64,000 nucleotides of DNA from Kineosphaera sp032229625 (GCA_032229625.1 JAVTVZ010000087.1:4347-68346); one strand, 5' to 3'; counted from the first letter of the stretch, positions 45,061 through 53,797 are shown. Translations and numbers: made by a program. The notes: a model not told the origin generated them from the letters alone.

Positions 45061-45909
45061 GTGATCGAGGTCGAGGACCTGCCCGAGCTCGTCGATCCCG
45101 TGGTCATCGCGGCCTTCGAGGGGTGGAACGACGCCGGGGAGGCCGCGAGTTCGGTCGTCGAGCACCTGGCGCAGGTCTGGGGCGCGGAGCCGATCGCGGC
45201 GATCGACCCCGAGGACTATTACGACTTCCAGGTCACCCGCCCGCGCGTCGGCACGGTCGACGGGGTCCGGCGCATCACGTGGCCGACGACTCGGGTGTTG
45301 TGCGCGCCGCGGGTCGCCGCCGGCCGGGACATCCTCATCATCCAGGGCATCGAGCCGTCGACGCGGTGGCGCACCTTCGTCATCGAGCTGCTCGCGCTGG
45401 CCGACGAGATCGACGCCTCGATGCTCGTCTGCCTCGGTGCGTTGCTCGCCGACGTGCCGCACACCCGGCCGCTGCCGGTGGGCACGTATTCGGAGGACGC
45501 GCGCCTCGCGCACTCCCTCGACCTGGAGCCCAACACCTACGAGGGCCCGACGGGCATCGTCGGGGTGCTCGCCGACGCGGCCTACCAGGCGGAGATCCCG
45601 ACGGTCTCGTGCTGGGTGTCCGTGCCGCACTACGCCGGCGGCACCCCCTCGCCGAAGGCGACCCTCGCGCTGCTCGACCACCTCGAGGAGCTGCTCGACC
45701 TGCGGGTGCCCCGCGGTGACCTCGAGGACCTGTCCCGCGCCTGGGAGCGCGGCGTCGACGAGCTCGCCGAGAGCGACGAGGAGGTCGGCGAATACGTCCA
45801 GGCCCTCGAGCAGGCCACCGACACCGCCGAGCACCCCGAGGCCAGCGGCGACGCGATCGCCCGCGAGTTCGAGCGCTACCTGCGTCGCCGCGACGAACCC
45901 GAGGACTGA
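45061..45909 (+). CDS. PAC2 family protein
   Basis: 282 aa, GTG at 45061 with GGGAG 6 nt upstream; a TAGGCT -10-like box is at 45011. The family is named for a proteasome-assembly chaperone: LVDPVVIAAFEGWNDAGEAAS and TRVLCAPRVAAGRDILIIQGIEPSTRW, with GTPSPKATLALLDHLEELLDL. The same gene order, next to metH, is found in mycobacteria (Rv2125). A proteasome-assembly role in bacteria is suggested by name only. Confidence 0.9.
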   Translation: MIEVEDLPELVDPVVIAAFEGWNDAGEAASSVVEHLAQVWGAEPIAAIDPEDYYDFQVTRPRVGTVDGVRRITWPTTRVLCAPRVAAGRDILIIQGIEPSTRWRTFVIELLALADEIDASMLVCLGALLADVPHTRPLPVGTYSEDARLAHSLDLEPNTYEGPTGIVGVLADAAYQAEIPTVSCWVSVPHYAGGTPSPKATLALLDHLEELLDLRVPRGDLEDLSRAWERGVDELAESDEEVGEYVQALEQATDTAEHPEASGDAIAREFERYLRRRDEPED

Positions 45910-45977
45910 GCGCGCTCGCCGGCGAGGACCCCGGGGACCGCCCCTCGGGCACCGACCACCGGCGACACCGCGCCCGG

Positions 45978-45995
45978 GCTCGTCCGCCGACGAGC
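45978..45995. terminator. Hairpin between convergent PAC2 and mshC genes
   Basis: GCTCGTC/GACGAGC 7-bp perfect stem with a 4-nt loop, no T-run. Confidence 0.4.
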
Positions 45996-46033
45996 GGCCG
46001 ACGAGCGACGACCGAGAAGCGGCCGCAGGAGAC

Positions 46034-47407
46034 CTACAGCGCGATGCCCAGGAGGGCGTCCACCGCGTCACGCGCGACCCGCGACCGATGGTCGGGCTGC
46101 TCGCCGATGTCGGCAGGGGTGTCGGCAGTGGCGTCGCCGGGCCCGGCGTCACCGTGTGCGGCAGCATCGACCGCGGCATTGAGCGCGGCGTCGACCGCGG
46201 CGAGCGCCCCCGGGGTGTCGAGGTCGTCGGCGACCCGCTCGCGCAGCGTCGTCAGCAGCGCCAGCGCCGCATTCTGCCCGAGCGCGTCGATGCCGCCCCG
46301 CCAGCGCGCGAGGCGCTCCTGGGCGTGGGCGAGCGCGTCGTCGGTCCACTCCCACGGCGTCCGGTAGTGGTGGTCGAGCAGCACGAGCCGGATCGCCATG
46401 GGGTCGACGCCCTGGGCGCGCAGCCGCGACACGAGCACGAGGTTGCCGCGGGACTTGCTCATCTTGGCGCCGTNNNNNNNNNNNNNNNNNNNNNNNNNNN
46501 NNNNNNNNNNNNNNNNNNNNNNNNNNNNNNNNNNNNNNNNNNNNNNNNNNNNNNNNNNNNNNNNNNNNNNNNNCTGCGACGCGTGTGCCTGCGACGCGTG
46601 TGCCTGCGACGCGTATGCCTGCGATGCGTCCGACGCGGCCCCCGGCACCGGCCCGGACGACACCGGCCGACCCTGCGGGGACCAGGACGGCTCACCGGGT
46701 CGCGCGGCGCGCCACAGCAGCGGATCGAGCGCGTCGCGCTTGCCCTCTCGCTCCGGGTCTCCCCCGCGGTCGGCGAAGACGGCGAGCATCTCGTCGCGAG
46801 TAAAGCCGCTGACCTGCCCGAACCCGGTCGTCGCCGCCAGGTCGAGGTAGACGTCGGCGGCCCCCGGCTCCTGCGCGTCGGGCGCGGCGAGCTCGTAGGC
46901 GGTGCCGTGGGCCAGCAGGGTCGCCACGGCCTGCGCGATCGGGTCGATGCTCTCGACGACCCCGCGGTAGTCGCGCGGCGGGATGACCCGCAGGGCGCTC
47001 ATGTCGTCGCGGAAGAGCTGGATCTCGCGCTCGGCGAGCTCGCGCCAATCGATGCCGTCGCGCTCGGCGCGCTCGAGCAGCGGGTCGTCGACGTCCGTGA
47101 CGTTCTGCACGTAGTGCACGTCGCGGCCGGCGGCCCGCAGCGCCCGCTGCAGCACGTCGAAGGTGACGTACGTCGCCGCGTGCCCCATGTGGGTCGCGTC
47201 GTAGGGCGTGATCCCGCAGACGTAGAGCCCGGCCGGTTCGGCGACGGCGGGATCGGGGCGGGAGTCGGCGGGCTCGGCGGCCTGGGTCGCGACGGCCGCG
47301 GGCTCGAGCGTCGCCTCGGCCCGGCGGGAGGAGTCGTAGACGCGCGGGGCCGGGCCCACGCCGTAGGAGGTCAGGTCGGGAACGACCGGTGAGGTCCAAG
47401 AGCGCAC
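46034..47407 (-). CDS. mshC: Mycothiol ligase MshC, middle part lost in an assembly gap
   Basis: Ligates cysteine to GlcN-Ins in mycothiol synthesis. GTG start at 47407 (VRSWTSPVV), 7 nt after a TAGCCT box. Class I synthetase HIGH-type motif appears as THMGHAATYV, NVTDVDDPLL follows, and KMSKSRGNLVLVS is readable after the gap. An insert ending in ASQAH repeats precedes the gap. Normal MshC has about 60 residues here with the WH-x-EC zinc/active-site segment; they are missing, so the 100 N stand for at least ~180 bp. The C-terminal helical domain is present. Confidence 0.92.
   Translation of the reverse strand: MRSWTSPVVPDLTSYGVGPAPRVYDSSRRAEATLEPAAVATQAAEPADSRPDPAVAEPAGLYVCGITPYDATHMGHAATYVTFDVLQRALRAAGRDVHYVQNVTDVDDPLLERAERDGIDWRELAEREIQLFRDDMSALRVIPPRDYRGVVESIDPIAQAVATLLAHGTAYELAAPDAQEPGAADVYLDLAATTGFGQVSGFTRDEMLAVFADRGGDPEREGKRDALDPLLWRAARPGEPSWSPQGRPVSSGPVPGAASDASQAYASQAHASQAHASQXXXXXXXXXXXXXXXXXXXXXXXXXXXXXXXXXXGAKMSKSRGNLVLVSRLRAQGVDPMAIRLVLLDHHYRTPWEWTDDALAHAQERLARWRGGIDALGQNAALALLTTLRERVADDLDTPGALAAVDAALNAAVDAAAHGDAGPGDATADTPADIGEQPDHRSRVARDAVDALLGIAL
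46474..46573. other. Real assembly gap in mshC, longer than shown
   Basis: 100 N without overlapping flanks, bordered by a 15-bp tandem repeat. The conserved residues expected here are absent on both sides. Confidence 0.9.
46575..46634. repeat. 15-bp tandem repeat encoding ASQAH units of MshC
   Basis: Four units of TGCGACGCGTGTGCC (the last two diverged) in frame with mshC, at the edge of the gap. Confidence 0.85.
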
Positions 47408-47498
47408 GCACGCCAGGCTAACCGCCCCCGGTGACGACGATGCAGGCCAGGCCACGGGTCAGGACGCGCCGCGCATCCGCGGGGCCGGCGAGGACGGC

Positions 47499-48551
47499 CT
47501 ACAGCGCGGGCCAGGGCACGGACGGCCAGTCCGAGGACGGGTAGGGGTGGCTCCCCCGACGACGCAGCCGCCGCACCCGCCCCCGCAACGCGTCGATCTC
47601 CTCGAGGGTGAGCAGCTCCTCCAGCGCCGCCGTCAGCGGCGCGTCGGGCGCCAATCGGGCGGCGACGCGGTCCAGCCGGGCGCGATCGGCGGCGGCGAGC
47701 GGGCTCCCGGCCCAGCCCCACAGCACGGTCCGCAGCTTGTCCTGGTGGTGCATCGTCAGGCCGTGGTCGATGCCCCAGAGCCGCCCGTCGGTGCCGGCGA
47801 GCAGGTGCGTGCCCTTGCGGTCGCTGTTGTTGAGCACCGCGTCGAGCACGGCGACCGAGCGCAGGTCGGCGCGGTCGGCGTGCGCGACGACGACCTGGCG
47901 GTGGTCCTCAAGCTGCCCGGACAGCACGGCCAGCCAGTCCCGGGGCACCTCGCGCGGGTCGAACGCGTCGACATACCGGTCGCTGTGCTCGACGTCGGTG
48001 TCGACCTCGATGTCCTGGGCCGCGGCCTCCCGCTCGTCCGCAGGCGTCGGGGCGTCGGGCCGGTCACGTCGCTCGCGCCCGACGTCGCCGACCTCCCCTG
48101 CGGGACACCCCTCGGCGCCCTCGGCGTCGTCGGTCTCGTCGGCGGCGTCGGTCTCATCGGTCGCATCGGCCTCGTCGGCCTCGGCGGGCACCTGGGTCAC
48201 CCAGAGCTGCACGGATCCGGGCCCGAAAGGCCCGCCGCGCAGCACGGTCGGGGGGATGAGGTCCCAGCCGCCGGCCTGCGCGACGAGCCAGGCGGCCACC
48301 TCACGATGCGCCAGGTGCCCGTCGGGGAAGTCCCACAGCGGCCGCTCCCCCGCGATCGGTTTGTAGACCGCGTGCTCGCCGCTGCCGTCCTCCAACCGCA
48401 CGAGCAGCGTCGCGTTCGAGGAGTCCAGCAGCCGCCCGAGCACGGTCAGCGGGGCCTGCCGCAGCCGCTCGAGCCGCGCCTGCGCCGCCGGAAGCGTCGG
48501 GTCGGACCCGTCGTGCGCGTCGGGCCCGTCGGGGCGTGCCGTCCGGCTCAC
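47499..48551 (-). CDS. SCO1664-family protein (PI3/4-kinase-like fold)
   Basis: 350 aa from the GTG at 48551. Shows a kinase-like core: NATLLVRLEDGSGEHAVYKPIAGERPLWDFP (Lys in YKPI as phosphate-binding Lys), LNNSDRKGTHLL and GIDHGLTMHH, like the catalytic and metal motifs (D-x-x-x-x-N / D-H-G) of PI3/4-kinase and HipA-type folds. A long acidic insert at about 150-215 (DATDETDAADETDD) is not shared. Always next to DUF3090, a histidine phosphatase and mshC in actinobacteria; function unknown. Confidence 0.85.
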   Translation of the reverse strand: MSRTARPDGPDAHDGSDPTLPAAQARLERLRQAPLTVLGRLLDSSNATLLVRLEDGSGEHAVYKPIAGERPLWDFPDGHLAHREVAAWLVAQAGGWDLIPPTVLRGGPFGPGSVQLWVTQVPAEADEADATDETDAADETDDAEGAEGCPAGEVGDVGRERRDRPDAPTPADEREAAAQDIEVDTDVEHSDRYVDAFDPREVPRDWLAVLSGQLEDHRQVVVAHADRADLRSVAVLDAVLNNSDRKGTHLLAGTDGRLWGIDHGLTMHHQDKLRTVLWGWAGSPLAAADRARLDRVAARLAPDAPLTAALEELLTLEEIDALRGRVRRLRRRGSHPYPSSDWPSVPWPAL

Positions 48552-48552
48552 G

Positions 48553-49119
48553 TCACCGCTTGTAGCCGTTGGCCCGCGGGCAGATGTGCCCCTGGGGGTC
48601 CAACGGGGTCGCGCAGAAGGGGCACGGGGGTCGACCGGCCGCGACGACGGTGACGCTGCGGCGCGCGAACGCGCGGGCCGCGGCGGGGTCGAGCACGACG
48701 CGCAGCACGAGCTGGGTGGGGTCGGTCGCGGGGTCGGGGTCCTCCTCGCCCTCGAGCGCTTCGAGCGCCTCGGGCGTGTCGAAGGAGTCACCCACGGCGT
48801 GGCATTCGATGACGAGCCGCTCGCGGTCGGGGTCCCAGCTCAGCCCCATCGTCCCGACCGCGAACTCCTCCTCGATCGGCGTCTCCAGCGGCCCGTTGTC
48901 CGTAAGCCGTGCGGCCACCTGCTCGGTGGCCGCGCCCCCGGCGAAGGAGTCGAGCAGGTCGTTGACACGATCGGCCAGCACCTGCACCTGCGACTTCTCC
49001 ACAGCCACGGTCGTCGTGCGGCCGGCGCCCCGCGCCTGCAGGAAGAACTGCCGCTGGCCGGGCGGGCCGACCGTGCCGGTGACGAAGCGCTCGGGCGGGT
49101 CGAACGCGATGAGAGCCAT
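48553..49119 (-). CDS. DUF3090 domain protein
   Basis: 188 aa, actinobacterial conserved family of unknown function. FDPPERFVTGTVGPPGQRQFFLQA at the start is the family signature; the C-terminal CPFCATPLDPQGHICPRANG has three Cys and a His likely to bind zinc. Its stop (48553-48555) abuts the SCO1664-like start. Confidence 0.88.
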   Translation of the reverse strand: MALIAFDPPERFVTGTVGPPGQRQFFLQARGAGRTTTVAVEKSQVQVLADRVNDLLDSFAGGAATEQVAARLTDNGPLETPIEEEFAVGTMGLSWDPDRERLVIECHAVGDSFDTPEALEALEGEEDPDPATDPTQLVLRVVLDPAAARAFARRSVTVVAAGRPPCPFCATPLDPQGHICPRANGYKR

Positions 49120-49170
49120 GTCCCGACGATATCCCCGCCTCCGCGCGGACGCGCTGCGGCCTTGCCGACC

Positions 49171-49950
49171 TCAGGCGCCGCCGCCGACGGCCGCGTCCGA
49201 GGCACCCGCACCGCCCGCGCCGGCCGCGCCGGCCGAGGAGCCCGAGGAGCCCGCAGCGTCCGAGGAGTCGGCGGCCCGGTCCGGGGCAGGCGGGGGCGGC
49301 ACGAGGCCGGCGAGGTCGGCGCCGGTGTCGTTGACGCGCTCGACGAAGGGCCGCCCCGGGGTGTAGCGCACGACGCTGAGCGAGGCGGGCCCGACGACGA
49401 AGCGCTGGAAGAGGTCGAGGTGGGTGCCGGCCGCGTCGGCGAGGATGGCCTTGATGACGTCGCCGTGCGACACGGCCACCCAGAGCGCGCGGTCGCCGTG
49501 CTCGGCGGCCACGCGGCCGTCGAGAGCGCGGACGGCCGCGACGGCTCGCGCCGACATCGCGGCGATCGACTCGCCCGCGTAGTCGGGGGCGTCGGGGAAG
49601 CGCGCGGCGCTCGGCTGATCCTGCACGACCCGCCACAGCGGCTCCGTGGCCAGGTCGGCCAGCGCGGCCCCCGTCCAGGCGCCGTAGCGGCACTCGCCGA
49701 GGCCGTCGACGACCTCCACGGGGATCTGCGGTGCCCGCGCGGCGCCCAGCAGCAGGTCGGCGGTCTGTCGGCACCGCTCCAGGGGGCTCGTCGCCACGAG
49801 CACCGGGGTCAGGCCGGCCAGTCGCTCACCGAGCGCCGTGGCGGCGCGCTCCCCCGCCTCGTCCAGGCGCACCCCGGGCGTCCAGCCCGCGAGGATGCCC
49901 GAGGCGTTGGCGGTGGTGCGCCCGTGGCGCACGAGCAGGCAGGTCGGCAC
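49171..49950 (-). CDS. Histidine phosphatase family protein (MSMEG_4193 type)
   Basis: 259 aa. RHGRTTAN holds the catalytic His; ATSPLERCRQTADLLL, the Glu-rich ECRYGAWTGAALADL and SHGDVIKAI complete the fold. The C-terminal ~45 residues are Ala/Gly/Ser-rich with GSS/AGA repeats. A TAGAGT box ends 6 nt before the GTG (leaderless). It leads a four-gene block (phosphatase, DUF3090, kinase-like, mshC), so its substrate may be linked to the kinase-like protein. Confidence 0.88.
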   Translation of the reverse strand: MPTCLLVRHGRTTANASGILAGWTPGVRLDEAGERAATALGERLAGLTPVLVATSPLERCRQTADLLLGAARAPQIPVEVVDGLGECRYGAWTGAALADLATEPLWRVVQDQPSAARFPDAPDYAGESIAAMSARAVAAVRALDGRVAAEHGDRALWVAVSHGDVIKAILADAAGTHLDLFQRFVVGPASLSVVRYTPGRPFVERVNDTGADLAGLVPPPPAPDRAADSSDAAGSSGSSAGAAGAGGAGASDAAVGGGA

Positions 49951-50047
49951 GCGGTCACTCTACGCAGCGCCCCGGCACCGGCCGTTCATCGCGTCGGCAG
50001 GTCGCGCCGGGCGTTCCCACGCAGGTCGGTGTGGTGACATAGGGCGC

Positions 50048-51022
50048 GTGATCGTCGACAAGGCCGTCTACCACGACGGGGCCCGGACCGGCTGCGGTGA
50101 CCCCAGCGCGGAGTTGGAGCAGCTGCGTGAGACCGGGGAGGGATTCCTGTGGATCGGGGTCAAGGACCCCACCGATGCCGAGTTCGCGGAGATCAACGAC
50201 GAGTTGCGGCTGCATCCGCTGGCGGTCGAGGACGCCGTGACCGGCAACCAGCGCCCCAAGCTGGACCTCTACGACGAGTCGATGTTCGTCGTACTCAAGA
50301 CGCTGCGCTACATCGAGGAGACCAGCGACGTCGAGACCGGCGAGCTGATGCTCTTCGTCGGCGACCAGTTCGTGCTCACGGTGCGCCGCGGCGAGGTGAA
50401 CCCGCTCAACGGTGTGCGGCAGCGCCTCGAGAAGTCGCCGGGGCTGCTGCGGTGCGGCCCGATCGCCGTCCTGCACGCCGTGCTCGACCAGGTGGTCGAC
50501 GTCTACCGCACCATCGACGTCGAGCTCGCCGAGGACCTCGAGGGCATCGAGGAGGCGGTCTTCGCCGGGGATCGCCGGGTGCGCGGCGAGGACATCTACA
50601 AGCTCAAGCGCGAGGTGCTCGAATTCAAGCGCGGCGCCGTGCCGCTCGTGCTGCCGCTGCGTCGGCTCGTCGCGGGCGAGTCCGCGGCGGTGCTGCCCAA
50701 GAAGCTGCGGCCCTTCTTCACCGACGTGCTCGACCACCTGCTCCAGGTGGTCGAGCACGCGGAGACCTACGACCGGCTGCTCTCCGACATCCTGTCGGCC
50801 CACCTGTCCCACGTCTCGGTCCAACAGAACGACGACATGCGCAAGATCTCGGCCTGGGTCGCGATGGCCGCGGTGCCGACGATGATCGCCGGCATCTACG
50901 GGCAGAATTTCGACAACATCCCCGAGCTGCATTGGAAGTACGGCTACTTCTTCGCGCTCGGTCTCATGGCCGGGGCGGTCGCGTTGCTCTACGTGCTCTT
51001 TCGCCGGTCGAAGTGGCTCTGA
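50048..51022 (+). CDS. corA: CorA-family divalent metal transporter with GQN in place of GMN
   Basis: 324 aa, GTG at 50048. Two C-terminal membrane helices (about 265-283 and 300-317), long cytosolic helical domain. The signature that lines the pore mouth, usually YGMNF..MPE, reads YGQNFDNIPE with Gln286 where Met is expected; CAG is clear in the sequence. Family members transport Mg2+, Co2+ or Ni2+; a changed loop could alter selectivity. The neighbour uppP is convergent. A weak damage-type promoter match ends only 2 nt before the GTG and is probably chance. Confidence 0.88.
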   Translation: MIVDKAVYHDGARTGCGDPSAELEQLRETGEGFLWIGVKDPTDAEFAEINDELRLHPLAVEDAVTGNQRPKLDLYDESMFVVLKTLRYIEETSDVETGELMLFVGDQFVLTVRRGEVNPLNGVRQRLEKSPGLLRCGPIAVLHAVLDQVVDVYRTIDVELAEDLEGIEEAVFAGDRRVRGEDIYKLKREVLEFKRGAVPLVLPLRRLVAGESAAVLPKKLRPFFTDVLDHLLQVVEHAETYDRLLSDILSAHLSHVSVQQNDDMRKISAWVAMAAVPTMIAGIYGQNFDNIPELHWKYGYFFALGLMAGAVALLYVLFRRSKWL

Positions 51023-51093
51023 GGCGACACGAATCTGAGGCGACATGGCGCCGGGTCGACAGAGACCTGAGGCCGCGCGCCCGATGAGCCCGG

Positions 51094-51942
51094 TCAGGTC
51101 GCGGTCATGACACCGGCGCCGAGAGCCCCGATGAGCACGACGCCGAGGACGACCCGGTAGTAGATGAAGGCGCGCAGCGAGTTGGTGGCGACGAAGCGCA
51201 GCAGCCACGCGATCGAGGCGTAGGCGACGAAGAACGAGACGATGACGCCGACGGCCATCGGCCCCCAGCCGATGATCGAGGTGTCGACCTCGCGCATCCC
51301 GAAGAGGCCGGCCGCCGTGAGCGCGGGGATCGCCATGAAGAAGGACAGGCGGGTCGCGACGACCCGGTTGATGCCCGCGAGGAGCCCCGCGGAGATCGTC
51401 GCCCCGGAGCGGGAGACGCCGGGGATGAGCGAGAAGCACTGCACGAGACCGAGGATCAGCCCGTCGCGGATCGTCACGTCGTCCTCGGCGCGCTCCTGCC
51501 CCGAGGCCAGCTTGCGGTCGTAGACGATCTCGGCGACCCACATGACCGCGCTCCACGCGATGAGGGCGCCGGCGACGACCCACAGTGAGCGCAGCGGGCC
51601 CTCGATGATCCCCCGGGCCAGGAAGCCGACGATGCCGACCGGGATCGAGCCGATGATGACGGCCCAGGCGAGCGTGTAGTCGTGATCGCGGACCGAGGCG
51701 TCACGCAGTCCGCGCACCCACGCCAGGAAGAGCCGCGCGATGTCCTTCCAGAAATAGATGAGCGTCGCCGAGATGGCGCCGATCTGGATCGTCGCGGTAT
51801 ATCCGGTGACCGTCGGATTGTCGATCTGCAGTCCGAGGAGCTTCTCGGTGATCGTCAGGTGCCCGGTCGAGGAGACCGGCAGATACTCGGTGAGCCCCTC
51901 GACGATGCCGAGAATGATGGCATCCAGATAGGACAGATACAC
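51094..51942 (-). CDS. uppP: Undecaprenyl-diphosphatase UppP/BacA
   Basis: 282 aa with about 8 membrane helices. Catalytic regions: GIVEGLTEYLPVSSTGHL at the N-terminus and LIPGVSRSGATIS at about 178-190. It recycles undecaprenyl pyrophosphate for peptidoglycan and confers bacitracin resistance. GTG start at 51942 with AAAGGG upstream. The same gene lies at the end of the mshC block in mycobacteria. Confidence 0.95.
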   Translation of the reverse strand: MYLSYLDAIILGIVEGLTEYLPVSSTGHLTITEKLLGLQIDNPTVTGYTATIQIGAISATLIYFWKDIARLFLAWVRGLRDASVRDHDYTLAWAVIIGSIPVGIVGFLARGIIEGPLRSLWVVAGALIAWSAVMWVAEIVYDRKLASGQERAEDDVTIRDGLILGLVQCFSLIPGVSRSGATISAGLLAGINRVVATRLSFFMAIPALTAAGLFGMREVDTSIIGWGPMAVGVIVSFFVAYASIAWLLRFVATNSLRAFIYYRVVLGVVLIGALGAGVMTAT

Positions 51943-52334
51943 GGACGGACCCTTTCACTGCGGTTCACTGCGNNNNNNNNNNNNNNNNNNNNNNNNNNNN
52001 NNNNNNNNNNNNNNNNNNNNNNNNNNNNNNNNNNNNNNNNNNNNNNNNNNNNNNNNNNNNNNNNNNNNNNNNTTCACTGCGGTTCACTGCGGTCGATCGG
52101 CCCCGGCAGGCGCGCTGGCGGGTGGCGCAGGACCGGCCGGACTGCGGACGGAACGACGGACTGAGCACGGGCGGCGGACGGCCGAGACGGGGACGGCCGT
52201 CTGCGGACAGACGAAAGGCGCGCCCTGGCGGCCGCGCCCTGGTCCACGGTATCCGCGATCACTGGACGATCGCTGGACGACACGACCCACGACGGGGGCC
52301 AGTCGTGCCCGAACCCTCGTCGTGGGGATGCCCG
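51943..52334. other. Gene-free region with 10-bp repeat and assembly gap
   Basis: Upstream of uppP, a 10-bp tandem repeat TTCACTGCGG is broken by 100 N (51973-52072); 19 bp are shared by both flanks, so the gap is either artefactual or a slightly longer repeat. The rest (52100-52334) is GC-rich without an ORF that I accept. A -10 for uppP was not identified. Confidence 0.7.
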
Positions 52335-52691
52335 TCAGCGGGCGCGCGAGGGCTCGTTGTCGTCGTCGAACTCGTCGTCGTCGAGGCCGACGTAGGGCTC
52401 GGACTCCTCGTCGTCGAAGTCGTCGTCCTCCTCGTCGTCGTAGTCCTCGTCGTCCTCATCGTCGTCGTCGTCGAGGTCGTCGTCATCGTCGTCGCTGTAG
52501 ACCTCCAGCGGCGTGACCTCCTCGTACGCATCCATGAGCGCGTCCTCGTAGCGGTCGAACGCCTCGGCGACGTCCTGGTAGGCGGCCACCACGGCCGGGT
52601 CGTTCTCACCGCGGCGCGCGGATGCCGCCTCGAGGTGCCGCTCGAGGGTGGAGACGAAGGCAGCAAGTGCGGCTCGCGGGTCAGCGCTCAT
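52335..52691 (-). CDS. Small very acidic protein
   Basis: 118 aa. N-terminal ~60 residues are helical (DPRAALAAFVSTLERHLEAA, YQDVAEAFDRYEDALMDAYEEV); the C-terminal half is almost only Asp/Glu (more than 40 acidic residues). A TACGTT box ends 6 nt before the ATG at 52691. Function unknown; the acidic tail could mimic nucleic acid or bind basic proteins. Confidence 0.75.
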   Translation of the reverse strand: MSADPRAALAAFVSTLERHLEAASARRGENDPAVVAAYQDVAEAFDRYEDALMDAYEEVTPLEVYSDDDDDDLDDDDDEDDEDYDDEEDDDFDDEESEPYVGLDDDEFDDDNEPSRAR

Positions 52692-52951
52692 GGGTCGAAC
52701 GTACCTTGTCGAGCGAGCCGTTGGCACCGCAAAAACGCTCGCGTCGCGCGCCGGTCGCGCCCCGGTCTCGCGAGGGCGACACGGCGTGCGCGCAGCGGTC
52801 GCGACGTGTCCACGCCGTGTCCACGCCGTGGCCGCGCCAGGCCCGGGCGGGCGGGGTGCGGCGGCGCCGCCGGGCGGTCCGCGCGGTCGCCGCGAAGGTG
52901 ACCGCGACCTGCCGCCCGCAGCCTGCGCGGATCGGCGACAATGGACCCTCG

Positions 52952-53137
52952 ATGATCGAGTACGAGTACCGCACCCTGAGGTTCCCGCGCGACGTCTCCC
53001 GCAGTGAGGCGCGTCGCGCGCTGACCGAGCACGCCGAATACGGGCAGTGGGAGTTGGCGCGCACGAGGCTGTATGTCGGTGGCGTCCGTGAAGCCCTGCT
53101 GCGCCGCAAGATCATCCGCGTGCATCGCACCGCCTGA
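52952..53137 (+). CDS. DUF5703 small protein
   Basis: 61 aa, ATG at 52952 preceded by a GACAAT box 9 nt away. The sequence EYEYRTLRFPRDVSRSEARRALTEHAEYGQWELARTRLY is a typical actinobacterial DUF5703 protein of ~60 aa; function unknown. Evidence is the size, start context and conserved pattern. Confidence 0.8.
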   Translation: MIEYEYRTLRFPRDVSRSEARRALTEHAEYGQWELARTRLYVGGVREALLRRKIIRVHRTA

Positions 53138-53162
53138 GCCGGCGCGGGAGGATCACTCGCCG

Positions 53163-53215
53163 GGCATCACTGCCTGGGGCATCACTGCCTGGGGGTCACT
53201 GCCTGGGGGGTCACT
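53163..53215. repeat. Tandem repeat of a CACTGCCTGGGG motif
   Basis: Three copies of (A)TCACTGCCTGGGG spaced 15-16 bp and a partial fourth fill the space between the convergent DUF5703 and lipoprotein genes. Confidence 0.65.
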
Positions 53216-53612
53216 GTCGCAGGGCGCGACACTTCGCGACGGCCTCCTGGTACTTCGCGGCGGCGTCCTGAGCCTGCTTGACCTTGGCGTCGGCGTCGAT
53301 GGACTCGATGACGCGGCTCTGCTCGGCGACGGCATTCATGTCCATGCGGCCCGCGGCGGCGACGGCCTCGCGCATCGCGGCGACGGCCTGCGGCAGCTCC
53401 TTGGTCAGCGCGCTGTCGGCGGCGATCGCGGCGTCGGCCTGGTCGAGTGCGGCGTTGCACTCGGCGGAGATCGCCGCGGAGTTCGGCGTCGCGGTGACGG
53501 TGACGGTCGCGGTCTGCTGCGGGCTCGGGCTGGTCGAGCCGAGCGAACTGCAGCCGGCCAGCAGAGCGGGCAGGGCGAGTGCAGCGGCGATGAGGGCGCG
53601 GGAGCGGTTCAT
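53211..53612 (-). CDS. Small lipoprotein of unknown function
   Basis: 133 aa. Signal peptide MNRSRALIAAALALPALLAGC with lipobox LLAGC at 18-22 and a Ser/Thr/Pro linker; the mature part is helical and has two Cys (in AECNAAL and AKCRAL) that could form a disulfide. Likely cell-surface. A TATGCT box ends 6 nt before the ATG. Confidence 0.82.
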   Translation of the reverse strand: MNRSRALIAAALALPALLAGCSSLGSTSPSPQQTATVTVTATPNSAAISAECNAALDQADAAIAADSALTKELPQAVAAMREAVAAAGRMDMNAVAEQSRVIESIDADAKVKQAQDAAAKYQEAVAKCRALRQ

Positions 53613-53797
53613 GCCCCGAGCATAGGGGGGCCCACCGGAGCGCGAAGGGTCGACAGCGGACCGAAATCACCGTCGGCCGGGCTCGCGTCGGGGCGAGACG
53701 CACCATCGGTGCACCGCCCGCTGAGGCAGTCCGCCCACGCCGGGGATCTTGTCGCCGCAGACCTCACCCGGGCGGCAAGGAGGCGGACATGACGACA

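Noticed and set aside
39372..45719. A 2115-codon open frame on the plus strand across GNAT, HAD and metH
   Set aside because: It is antisense to clear genes; in very GC-rich DNA the complementary third-position frame stays open. Composition is Arg/Ala-rich without any domain. The same holds for 436-3462 and 15064-20307.
50023..50045. RecA-NDp-like site before CorA
   Set aside because: AGGTCGGTG-N8-TAGGGC has the right spacing but weak halves, and the -10 ends only 2 nt before the GTG, so transcription would start inside the gene.
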